Assembly (NCBI GenBank): GCA_040751775.1
Contig: JBFMGD010000008.1
Coordinates: 1-64,000, forward strand
From: JBFMGD01 sp040751775
GTDB taxonomy: Bacteria > Bacillota > Dethiobacteria > DTU022
Reading direction: 5' to 3'
Length of the DNA: 64,000 bases
Shown: positions 49,224-57,008 of the stretch, piece by piece
Numbering within the stretch: position 1 is the first letter of the stretch
Layout: each line of letters opens with the position of its first letter
Made by a program: the position numbers and the translations under genes
The notes under the pieces: model-generated
The model's database searches: none
What the model was told of the DNA's origin: nothing
The model's input: only the letters and a program-made list of their open reading frames with translations

Positions 49224-50147
49224 TCAGTGAGAGTTATCCATTTTCTCATTTTTTATATCTAAAAAAATTTTAGCCGCTATTGTATCGGTCATATTTTCCA
49301 AAACCCATTTTCTTGGTTTGCAAGCAACTAATTTTGCAGGGAGAGCCTCAAGCAGTTGTTCCAGTTCACCGGTGGTCGTCCATTGCATTCCTGTCAGATC
49401 GCACAAGTAGGGGCATGCTGAGAAAACGGCATACTGCCGGGTTTCGATAACCAGTTCCCGGGGCGACCATACCAGGGTGGGTACATCCATGGACCACGCT
49501 TCAGCCAGGGCCAGCCCCTGGCTTTCACTTTTGCTTAAAAAAACCGCAAAAACACTTTTAGCCAATACATTTTTAAACTGTGCGGCGGTATAGCTGCCGT
49601 AAACAACCCTGACGGGATTCCAGCCGTGTTTAAGCAGGATTCGCTCGACTTGCCCGTTAAAATCTGCCGGTTCTGTTTTCCAGTAAACCAGAACCGTGTT
49701 CTCATTAGTAGATCTTATCTCCGGCTTCCAGTAGTTTTCATCTACACCGGCATACCAGCACCTGATCCTTCCTTTCAGGGCGGGCGCTGTCTCTTCATAA
49801 GCGATGCGCACCCAATCGGAAGGCACCAGGCAGATGTCCAACGCCGGTGAGGAGAAGATTTCCCGGAATCCTTTTGTGCGCACTGTCATCAGGTTTGGTC
49901 CGGCCAGCAGTTTATTGATATAACCCTTGTTTTTCCAGTCGATCGCCTCCATCAGGGTTTCGATGCCGCTTAAGACCGCTACCGTTTCTCCCACTTCGGC
50001 CATGTCGCCGGGATTATAATTGAAATGGGCGTCAATTTTTTGCAGGCCTTCAACCAGGCTGCGCGTAACGGCATAATGGCCGCCGTATCGTTTACCGGCA
50101 TCGTTTACGGGCTCGGTAAGTAGAGTCAGCTTCGGATAATTGCTCAT
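49224..50147 (-). CDS. GT-B-like glycosyltransferase (short GT4 type)
   Basis: A 307-residue protein. KLTLLTEPVNDAGKRYGGHY opens the first lobe. LVPSDWVRIAYEE (acceptor-lobe end) and VYGSYTAAQFKNVLAKSVFA, then FLSKSESQGLALAEAWSMDV (the EX7E region: E..G..L.EA) are in the second lobe. At 307 residues it is shorter than usual GT4 enzymes (350-400), the first lobe being reduced. ATG 50147 is preferred over 50165, since GGAG lies 6 nt upstream of it. It sits between the ParB-like/methyltransferase gene and the divergent GT-like gene on the same strand. Confidence 0.75.
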   Translation of the reverse strand: MSNYPKLTLLTEPVNDAGKRYGGHYAVTRSLVEGLQKIDAHFNYNPGDMAEVGETVAVLSGIETLMEAIDWKNKGYINKLLAGPNLMTVRTKGFREIFSSPALDICLVPSDWVRIAYEETAPALKGRIRCWYAGVDENYWKPEIRSTNENTVLVYWKTEPADFNGQVERILLKHGWNPVRVVYGSYTAAQFKNVLAKSVFAVFLSKSESQGLALAEAWSMDVPTLVWSPRELVIETRQYAVFSACPYLCDLTGMQWTTTGELEQLLEALPAKLVACKPRKWVLENMTDTIAAKIFLDIKNEKMDNSH

Positions 50148-50166
50148 GAAAACTCCGCCCCCCATT

Positions 50167-51363
50167 TTAAAGACTTTTCTTGCCGTAAATGACCGGGTAA
50201 TTGTAACCTGCCGGGGCGTCGATTTTTACCGCGTAGCCGTATTTTTGCAAAAGATACCGGTGATATTCGATACTTGCCAGGTTGGCCAGGGCAGGACCCT
50301 GATGCCCGAGATTTGTCTGGAGAAAGATTTCGGGATTGTTGGCGCTGATTTTGCGGATGAATTCCTCGAACTTTTCACCGAAATGGTAGAGCACGCAGCA
50401 GGAAAAGAAAAAATCATGTCGCAATGCTGAAAAATCGAGGGTGGCGAGATCGCACTCGATATAGCGGATATTATCCAGGTTTTTCTCGCCGGCAAGGCTG
50501 AACAGGTTCTTGACAAAATAAGCCTGTTGGACAACATTCTGTCTGGGTAAGTGTTCATTTGTCGGCTGAACCACGTTTTCCGCGCGGTCATAACCATCCA
50601 CTTTTTGGGCGCCCAGCCGGGACATGTAGATGCTGTAAAGACCGGTATTGCACCCGATGTCACAAACTGACTTGCCCCTTAAATCAGGCAAGTTTCCGGC
50701 AATAATATAATCCCATTTGCTTTTCCCGCGTTCCTTGTTGGTCAGGAACTCCGGGCGCTCCTTGAAATCGGGATAGGTGCGTTCGTGAATCACCCTGCCC
50801 TGAATTTCGAGCGGCGTATACCACTCCGGAAAGTCGTCGTGAAAATCGTTAAGATACCGGTCCAACTGGGCCAAAGGCGGCAGTGGATTTTTCTCAAAAA
50901 CAAAAGCCGCCGGAACTTCTCTGATCCCCTGGGCAAGCAAGATAGATGCACGATGTACACCGTCCATGATCACATTGATCACGCCGGTTTCTGTTTTGAC
51001 TTGTTCACAAATAATATAATTGGCTGAATAAGCTCCTTCCAGGTACTTTTCACCTGTAGACAGCAGCCGCTCAAAATTTTCAACAGAATGTTCCGCTCCG
51101 AACCCCACGTTAAGGCCATAGGTCTCCAGATATGCATTATAGGATTCTTTTTTACCGTTAATATACTGAAAGTGCGGCGTATCTCTTAATTTGACCAGGG
51201 AATGTTCTACCATTCGGCCGGTAGAACCGGTAATAATCCTGGCGAATATTGTTTCCAAGTCGGTCTTACAGATTAAATAAGGTTCGTCCTTGAGGCCGTT
51301 TAAGTTTTCTGGAAGACTCAAATGAAAACTAAAATTACGATGATCTGCTTTATAGCCATGCAT
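50167..51363 (-). CDS. Methyltransferase with N-terminal ParB-like nuclease-fold domain
   Basis: A 398-residue protein. Residues about 90-170 contain INVIMDGVHRASILLAQGI, the D-G-x-H-R motif of ParB/Srx-like domains. Residues 215-390 are a class I SAM methyltransferase with motif I KSVCDIGCNTGLYSIYMSRL, followed by DLATLDFSALRHDFFFSCCV. This combination resembles glycan-locus methyltransferases of the DUF1698 type. The role of the ParB-like part (CTP or nucleotide binding in chromosome ParB) is unknown here. It is the first gene of the minus-strand operon, with AGAAGGAGAG before the ATG, divergent from the rml operon across 187 bp. Confidence 0.82.
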   Translation of the reverse strand: MHGYKADHRNFSFHLSLPENLNGLKDEPYLICKTDLETIFARIITGSTGRMVEHSLVKLRDTPHFQYINGKKESYNAYLETYGLNVGFGAEHSVENFERLLSTGEKYLEGAYSANYIICEQVKTETGVINVIMDGVHRASILLAQGIREVPAAFVFEKNPLPPLAQLDRYLNDFHDDFPEWYTPLEIQGRVIHERTYPDFKERPEFLTNKERGKSKWDYIIAGNLPDLRGKSVCDIGCNTGLYSIYMSRLGAQKVDGYDRAENVVQPTNEHLPRQNVVQQAYFVKNLFSLAGEKNLDNIRYIECDLATLDFSALRHDFFFSCCVLYHFGEKFEEFIRKISANNPEIFLQTNLGHQGPALANLASIEYHRYLLQKYGYAVKIDAPAGYNYPVIYGKKSL

Positions 51364-51550
51364 TAAGTTCTCTCCTTCTGTCTAAAACGGATCGTTAATT
51401 CCACAACAGTTTTATGTATTATATGAACCGGTATAGCCATAATGTCACGGTTGAAAGCATATCCCCATACAATAGAACCAGGGTCAGATTTTGATAGACG
51501 AACGTATGCTCATGAAGATAGATTAGTTATTGGGGGTATCATTGCACATT

Positions 51551-53506
51551 ATGAAAAAGTGGCTGGTTACCGGGGGGGCCGGTTTCATCGGCTGCAATAT
51601 GGTTAGGCTGACCATCGCGCAAGGCGGCGTCCGTATTGTTAACCTCGATAAACTAACTTATGCGGGATGCCTGGAGTCCCTGGCTTCCATGCAAGGCAGC
51701 CCCGACCATATTTTTGTCCATGGCAGTATTGAAGACAAATGTTTGGTCTCGGAGCTGTTAAACAAGTATCAGCCTGACGCGGTGATTAACTTTGCTGCGG
51801 AAACCCACGTCGATCGTTCCATCGACGGCCCCGCGGAATTTATTCAGACCAATATCGTTGGGACGTTCGCACTGCTGGAGGCCGTCCGGGAATACTGGGA
51901 GAGTCTGCAAGGTGAACAACGAGATTATTTCCGTTACTTGCAGATTTCCACGGATGAGGTGTACGGCTCCCTTGACGCCGCGGGATATTTTTCCGAGCAG
52001 AACAGGTACGATCCGCGCTCGCCTTATTCCGCCTCCAAGGCGTCCGCGGATCACCTGGTGCGCTCTTATCACCACACCTACGGTCTGCCCGTGCTAATTA
52101 CCCATTGTTCTAATAATTACGGCCCCTACCAGTTCCCGGATAAGCTCATTCCCCTCATGCTGATGAATATTCTTGAGGAAAAACAGCTGCCGGTGTACGG
52201 GGACGGGGAAAATGTCCGTGACTGGCTTTACGTGGAAGACCACTGCCGGGCCATCCGGAGAGTGTTGGAGCGCGGCCGCAGCGGTGAGTCTTACAATATC
52301 GGCGGCAACAATGAAAAAACCAACATTCAGGTGGTTAATACTCTTTGTGAGTTATGTGACGAGCTGCTGCCGCGCCGGGACGGCCGGAGCCACCGCGGGC
52401 AAATCGTTTTCGTGCCGGATCGTCCCGGCCATGACCGGCGTTATGCCATCGATGCCGCTAAAATTAAGCGTGAACTGGGTTGGGAGCCTGTGGAAACGCT
52501 GGAAACCGGGATGCGCAAAACCGTGGATTGGTATCTTGATCACAGGGAATGGTGCCGGCGTGTTTGCGCCGGAAAATACGGCGGTGAGCGCCTGGGCCTG
52601 GGCCGCCCGGCTCCGCAGGCAAAAAAGAGATTAAAAAAAGGGATCATCCTGGCCGGCGGTAGCGGCACCAGGCTTTACCCGCTAACCGCGATCCTAAATA
52701 AGCACCTCATGCCGGTTTATGACAAGCCGCTAATCTATTATCCCTTGACCACCCTGATGCTGGCGGGAATTACGGAGATCCTGGTGATCACTACCCCGCG
52801 GGACCGCCGCCTTTTCGAGGAGCTGCTTCAAGACGGCAGCCGGTGGGGGATCAGTATTCATTACGCGGAGCAGCCCAACCCCGCCGGCGAGGCGCAGGCT
52901 TTCCTGATCGGGCGGGAGTTCATCGGCCATGATCGCTGCGCGCTAATCCAGGGGGACAATATTTTTCACGGTCACGATCTCGCCGCTTGTTTACAGGAGG
53001 CCGCGGCACAAGAAGACGGAGCCACGGTGTTTGCGTACCGGGTCACGGATCCGGAGCGCTTCGGCGTGGTTGAATTTGACGCGGCAGGCAAGGTCTTAAG
53101 CATTGAGGAAAAACCTTTAAGGCCCAAGTCGAACTATGCCCGGATCGGACTTTTATTTTTTGACAACCAGGTCGTTGGGATGGCCGCCGGCCTTAAACCG
53201 TCAGCCCGCGGTGAACTGGAAATGACCGATCTTAACAAGCTCTACCTGCAGCAAGGTCAATTACGGGTGAAAAAACTGGGCCAAGGTTTCGCCTGGTTTG
53301 ATGCAGGCACCCGCCAATCACTGTTGGAGGCGGCCGTTTTTGTCGAAACAATAGAAAAGTGCCAGGGAATCAAAATTGCCTGTCCGGAGGAGACTGCTTA
53401 CCGCCTGGGGCTGATTAGCGCCACGCAGGTGGCAAGGTTGGTTGAACCTTTACAGAAGAACGAATACGGTCAATATCTTCTCAATCTTGTGCAGGGGGTT
53501 GATTAA
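51551..53506 (+). CDS. rmlBA: RmlB-RmlA fusion: dTDP-glucose 4,6-dehydratase + glucose-1-phosphate thymidylyltransferase
   Basis: A 651-residue bifunctional protein. Residues 1-345 are RmlB: KKWLVTGGAGFIGCNMVRL, ISTDEVYGSL (catalytic Asp-Glu), PYSASKASADHLVRSYHHTY (YxxxK near residue 160) and NIGGNNEKTN. After a short linker (GLGRPAPQAKKRLKKG), residues 361-651 are RmlA: GIILAGGSGTRLYPLTAILN, IQGDNIFHGHDLA, EKPLRPKSNYARIGLLFFDN. All expected catalytic motifs of both are present, in one uninterrupted frame. Normally these are separate 330- and 290-residue proteins. ATG 51551 gives the usual RmlB N-terminus; TTG 51542 or 51530 behind GGGGG are alternatives. It starts the operon rmlBA-rmlC-rmlD for dTDP-L-rhamnose. 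Confidence 0.92.
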   Translation: MKKWLVTGGAGFIGCNMVRLTIAQGGVRIVNLDKLTYAGCLESLASMQGSPDHIFVHGSIEDKCLVSELLNKYQPDAVINFAAETHVDRSIDGPAEFIQTNIVGTFALLEAVREYWESLQGEQRDYFRYLQISTDEVYGSLDAAGYFSEQNRYDPRSPYSASKASADHLVRSYHHTYGLPVLITHCSNNYGPYQFPDKLIPLMLMNILEEKQLPVYGDGENVRDWLYVEDHCRAIRRVLERGRSGESYNIGGNNEKTNIQVVNTLCELCDELLPRRDGRSHRGQIVFVPDRPGHDRRYAIDAAKIKRELGWEPVETLETGMRKTVDWYLDHREWCRRVCAGKYGGERLGLGRPAPQAKKRLKKGIILAGGSGTRLYPLTAILNKHLMPVYDKPLIYYPLTTLMLAGITEILVITTPRDRRLFEELLQDGSRWGISIHYAEQPNPAGEAQAFLIGREFIGHDRCALIQGDNIFHGHDLAACLQEAAAQEDGATVFAYRVTDPERFGVVEFDAAGKVLSIEEKPLRPKSNYARIGLLFFDNQVVGMAAGLKPSARGELEMTDLNKLYLQQGQLRVKKLGQGFAWFDAGTRQSLLEAAVFVETIEKCQGIKIACPEETAYRLGLISATQVARLVEPLQKNEYGQYLLNLVQGVD

Positions 53507-53507
53507 A

Positions 53508-54074
53508 GTGAATGTGACTGAAACCAAACTTCCCGGGGTTAAGATCATTGACCCGAGGGTATTTACTGATACCCGGGGTTTCTTCATGGAAACATGGAGC
53601 CGGGCCCGTTATATGAAAGCCGGACTGCCGGACGTCTTTGCCCAGGATAACCTTTCTTGCTCCATCAGGGGTGTCTTGCGCGGCCTGCATTTCCAGCATC
53701 CGAGTGAACAGGGAAAACTGGTTTACGTCATCCAAGGCGAGGTATTTGATGTGGCCGTGGATATCCGGGTCAATTCACCTACCTTTGGCCGGTGGGTTGG
53801 CGTTATCCTTTCCGGTAACAACAAACGGCAGCTGTATATTCCCGAGGGTTTTGCCCATGGGTATTGTGTAACCAGTAAAACCGCCCTGTTCGCCTATAAG
53901 TGTACGGACTGCTACAATCCCCGGGCGGAAGGTGCCATCAGGTGGGATGATCCGGATCTTGGCATCAACTGGCCGAATGACCAGCCGATTTTAGCCGAAA
54001 AAGACAAGATCTGCCCCCGCCTCAGCGATATCCCGTTGGATCGGCTGCCGCGGTACAGGGAGATAGAACGATGA
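53508..54074 (+). CDS. rmlC: dTDP-4-dehydrorhamnose 3,5-epimerase
   Basis: A 188-residue cupin of standard RmlC length: FTDTRGFFMETWSRARY, FAQDNLSCSIRGVLRGLHFQ (catalytic His in GLHFQ), GEVFDVAVDIRVNSPTFG and YIPEGFAHGYCV. GTG 53508 follows the rmlBA stop by 1 nt with AGGGGG 9 nt upstream. The longer open frame upstream only overlaps rmlBA. It overlaps rmlD by 4 bp, so rmlBA-C-D are one unit. It epimerises C3 and C5 of the 4-keto-6-deoxy sugar. Confidence 0.95.
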   Translation: MNVTETKLPGVKIIDPRVFTDTRGFFMETWSRARYMKAGLPDVFAQDNLSCSIRGVLRGLHFQHPSEQGKLVYVIQGEVFDVAVDIRVNSPTFGRWVGVILSGNNKRQLYIPEGFAHGYCVTSKTALFAYKCTDCYNPRAEGAIRWDDPDLGINWPNDQPILAEKDKICPRLSDIPLDRLPRYREIER

Positions 54075-54961
54075 ACGTTATTGCGCCGCCCAGAATTATG
54101 CTTACCGGCATGAGCGGCCAGGTTGGCTGGGAACTGCGGCGGACCCTGGCGCCGCTAGGTGCAGTAGTGGCCCTAAACCGCCGGCAGCTTGATCTGGCGG
54201 TTCCGGGCCAAATCCGGGAGCGGGTCAGGGAGATCAAACCAAACCTGATCGTTAATGCCGCCGCCTACACCGCTGTGGATAAGGCGGAGGAGGAGATGGA
54301 ACTGTGCAGAGCGGTTAACGGAACAGCGCCGGGCATCTTGGCCGAAGAAGCAAAAAGCCTGAATGCCGTGCTTATCCATTATTCCACAGACTATGTTTTT
54401 GACGGCACCAAGAAGATACCTTACGTCGAAGATGATGAACCCAACCCGCTGAATATATATGGCCGGACCAAACTGGAAGGGGAACGTGCTGTTCAGGCCG
54501 TGGGGGTACCCCATCTGATTTTGCGCGTAAGCGGGGTTTATGGAAAAAGGGGCAAAAATTTTATGTTAACCGTGTTACGGCTGGCGAGAGAGAAGGGGGA
54601 ACTGAAGGTAGTTGATGACCAGGTAGGCAGTCCAACCTGGAGCCGCATGATTGCCGAGGCAACGGCCCAGATACTGGCCCGGGGATATTATGCGCTTTTA
54701 GAAAGAGGGGGAGTATACCATTTAAGTGCCGGGGGAGAGACCAGTTGGTATGGCTTTGCCAGGGCTACATTGGCCCGGAGTGGAAAACCCGGGCTGCATT
54801 CCGTCCAAATTATGCCGATTTCCACCGGCCAGTACCGCTCCGTGGCCCGGCGGCCGGCGTACGCGGTCCTCTCCAACGGTAAATTAAACCGCACATTCGG
54901 CATTGCTTTGCCGGACTGGGAAGCGGCATTGGATCTGGTTATGGATGAGCAGTTATTGTAG
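54071..54961 (+). CDS. rmlD: dTDP-4-dehydrorhamnose reductase
   Basis: A 296-residue SDR: MLTGMSGQVGWELRRTLAPL (residues 10-29), NAAAYTAVDKAEEEMELCRA, HYSTDYVFDGTKK, and the YGRTKLEGE catalytic Tyr-Lys. RVSGVYGKRGKNFMLTVLRL and the late GVYHLSAGGETSWYGFA are classical RmlD. It reduces dTDP-4-dehydro-L-rhamnose to dTDP-L-rhamnose. Last gene of the rml operon; its 3' end overlaps the convergent GT2 gene by 23 bp. Confidence 0.95.
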   Translation: MNVIAPPRIMLTGMSGQVGWELRRTLAPLGAVVALNRRQLDLAVPGQIRERVREIKPNLIVNAAAYTAVDKAEEEMELCRAVNGTAPGILAEEAKSLNAVLIHYSTDYVFDGTKKIPYVEDDEPNPLNIYGRTKLEGERAVQAVGVPHLILRVSGVYGKRGKNFMLTVLRLAREKGELKVVDDQVGSPTWSRMIAEATAQILARGYYALLERGGVYHLSAGGETSWYGFARATLARSGKPGLHSVQIMPISTGQYRSVARRPAYAVLSNGKLNRTFGIALPDWEAALDLVMDEQLL

Positions 54962-55859
54962 AGAAATAGCGCTTAAGCCGCTTCCGCCCGTCCGTCAAAG
55001 CATGGCCATATCTTTCGGCATCCCATCTCCAATGCTTTCGCGCTTTTTTCAATAGCAAGTTCACCCATCCGGCCGCAGCCTTCCGGTCACAGGGTAGCGG
55101 CCTTTCTCCCAGAGCCCGCGGGTATACCGTCAGGTAGCGGTGGAATGCGGGCGCCTCACGCCCGGCAATCGCCCGGGCCAGTTCCCGACTGGAGGCGATG
55201 GCCTGGCGGATGTGTTCATTTTTTCGGGTGTTAAAGGCGCCGTCGGGACGGTAGCGGTAATGCAGGAGCACTTCCGGCAGCCTGGCGATGCGGGCCTTTA
55301 AAGCGAGGCGGCTCCACAGGTCCCCGTCTTCATCAGGAATCATCCGATACCTCAGGTTGAATTGCCGAAGGGCTGCCATCCTCATTACTGCGGTAGGATG
55401 AGCAACGGGGTTATCCCAAAGCAGAATCCATTCCAAGGGAGCCGGGGTTTTAGACCACCAGGGGGGTGTAATAATTTTCCCTTCGGAGTTGATTGACCGG
55501 ACGTTTGTTCCACACAGCCCATATTCAGGGTTTGCCTCCATAAACTCAACCTGATTGGCCAGGCGCTCAGGCAGGCTGATATCATCACTATCCATCCTGG
55601 CCATGTATTCGCCTCCGGCCAGGTCAATACCTATATTTAATGCGGCGGCAATTCCCCTGTTCTTTGAACTTTGGACAAGCTTGACCCGCCGATCATTATA
55701 AGCATTTACGATAGCGGCACTGGAATCGGTTGAGCCGTCGTCAATGACCAGGAGTTCAAAGTCGGTGTAAGTCTGGTTTAAGATACTGTCGACTGCCTCC
55801 CGCAAATATTTTTCCCCGTTGAAAACAGGCAACACAACCGTTACTTTCGGCCTCCTCAA
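54939..55859 (-). CDS. GT2 family glycosyltransferase (paralogue of the gene at 40481-41401)
   Basis: A 306-residue GT-A enzyme of exactly the same length as its paralogue: VTVVLPVFNGEKYLREAVDS, VIDDGSTDSSAAIV, ARMDSDDISLPERL, HPTAVMRMAAL, DEDGDLWSRLALKARIARLP. The C-terminal helical tail contains IRQAIASSRELARAI. Many rhamnosyl- and glucosyltransferases share this class, and its position beside the rml operon makes a rhamnosyltransferase role plausible, though unproven. The 3' end overlaps rmlD by 23 bp in convergent orientation. Confidence 0.88.
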   Translation of the reverse strand: MRRPKVTVVLPVFNGEKYLREAVDSILNQTYTDFELLVIDDGSTDSSAAIVNAYNDRRVKLVQSSKNRGIAAALNIGIDLAGGEYMARMDSDDISLPERLANQVEFMEANPEYGLCGTNVRSINSEGKIITPPWWSKTPAPLEWILLWDNPVAHPTAVMRMAALRQFNLRYRMIPDEDGDLWSRLALKARIARLPEVLLHYRYRPDGAFNTRKNEHIRQAIASSRELARAIAGREAPAFHRYLTVYPRALGERPLPCDRKAAAGWVNLLLKKARKHWRWDAERYGHALTDGRKRLKRYFSTITAHP

Positions 55860-55937
55860 TTTATCCCCTTCTCTTCATTTTGCAGATAACATGATCATAA
55901 TTCATAAAAATACCTCCAAATCGTACGCCTGTTTCCG

Positions 55938-56697
55938 GTGTTATTTTATGCCCGATCCTTTTTGAGGTGCACTCAGCACAATCTGGTATACGCTAAGCTG
56001 ATCAAACATATGGGAAAAGAAAAAGCCCGGCAGTATGCTGAAGCCAATGAATATGCCATTATCTTTATCAAGGAGTTGATTAATCAAAAGAAGATCGACT
56101 GTGACTTTTCAAGACAAGCGGCATATGTATATACTCAGTCCGAAAAATACATAAAGCAAATACAAAATGAGGTAGAAGCTGCTTTAAGCCTTGGAATTAA
56201 AGCAGCATATATTGAGCAGTTGCCTCTGCCGTTTGAGATAAAGGCGGCTGAACGTTTTGACAACCAGGCCCAGTTTCATCCCCGCAAGTATTTATTGGCG
56301 CTGGCAAAGGAAATACCGGGAGACGGCAGCCATATATTTGAACAAACCAGGGCGGTAGATTTTCATAATCGAGTTTGCTCAAGAAACATTTGATTACCTG
56401 GATATGCCGTTTAGATGGTCAACGCAAGATTATACAACCCTGGACGATATTCCTTACGTGGGTAATATAACTTCAAAAAGCCCCAACGTGTACGTAGCCA
56501 CCGGTTTTAAAAAATGGGGAATGACCAATAGTACAGTTTCCGCGATCTTGTTAAAGGACTTGATCGTGAAAGGCGAGAGTCCCTGGGCGCCGGTCTATGA
56601 TCCCTCCAGATTTGAGGGAGATCCCATGATCAAAAATTTTGTGAGTATTAATGCCGATGTGATTAAGCATTCAATCAAAGAGGGCATAGAGATTTAG
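55938..56697 (+). pseudogene. FAD-dependent amine oxidase (DAO-Rieske type) relic with internal deletion
   Basis: Two frames carry separate parts of one flavoprotein. From about 55970, YAKLIKHMGKEKARQYAEAN then ADFSRQAAYVYTQ-like sequence (CDFSRQAAYVYTQSEKYIKQ) corresponds to the region after the FAD motif of glycine/D-amino-acid oxidase-like proteins common in Firmicutes. The frame ends at 56393. From about 56360 another frame gives EFAQETFDYLDMPFRWSTQD then YTTLDDIPYVGNITSKSPNV and GFKKWGMTN, the C-terminal FAD-contact region. The N-terminal Rossmann motif, a large middle segment and the C-terminal Rieske domain usual for this family are missing. Confidence 0.7.
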
Positions 56698-56813
56698 TGG
56701 TTAAACCCCTTTGATCCGTTTGAGACGGTACCGGATTCGATCGTGTTTAGCCAAAGTTTTTTATAGGGAAGCCCGCTTACCGCTTCACGGGCAGCCTTGG
56801 CTTTTTCATCCAC

Positions 56814-57008
56814 CTCGCCGGCGAGGCCTCCATTTGGATGGCCGCCCACGACGCGCAGCAAGGTGCGGATGAAACGAGAGAGATGGTTGCCCAGCAGGGG
56901 CGGGCGAAATTTTTAGGTAAGCGCTCCAAGGGGTTCCACGATGCCGGTGCCTGCTCGGTTGCCCTTATTTTTAAAGTAATGGCGGAAAAGCTTCCGCTGC
57001 CTTATTGA
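56814..57008 (+). pseudogene. C-terminal fragment of dihydroxyacetone kinase L subunit (DhaL)
   Basis: The plus-strand frame LAGEASIWMAAHDAQQGADE then TREMVAQQGRAKFLGKRSKG and FHDAGACSVALIFKVMAEKL ends at TGA 57006-57008. The A..GA..T..M....GRA.YLG.RS.G..D.GA.S pattern is the DhaL C-terminal ADP-binding region. About 140 N-terminal residues are absent. It overlaps the 3' end of the convergent sigma-54 regulator gene by 7 bp. The stretch 56698-56813 contains a minus-strand frame (EAVSGLPYKKLWLNTIESG) that I cannot identify. Confidence 0.75.
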
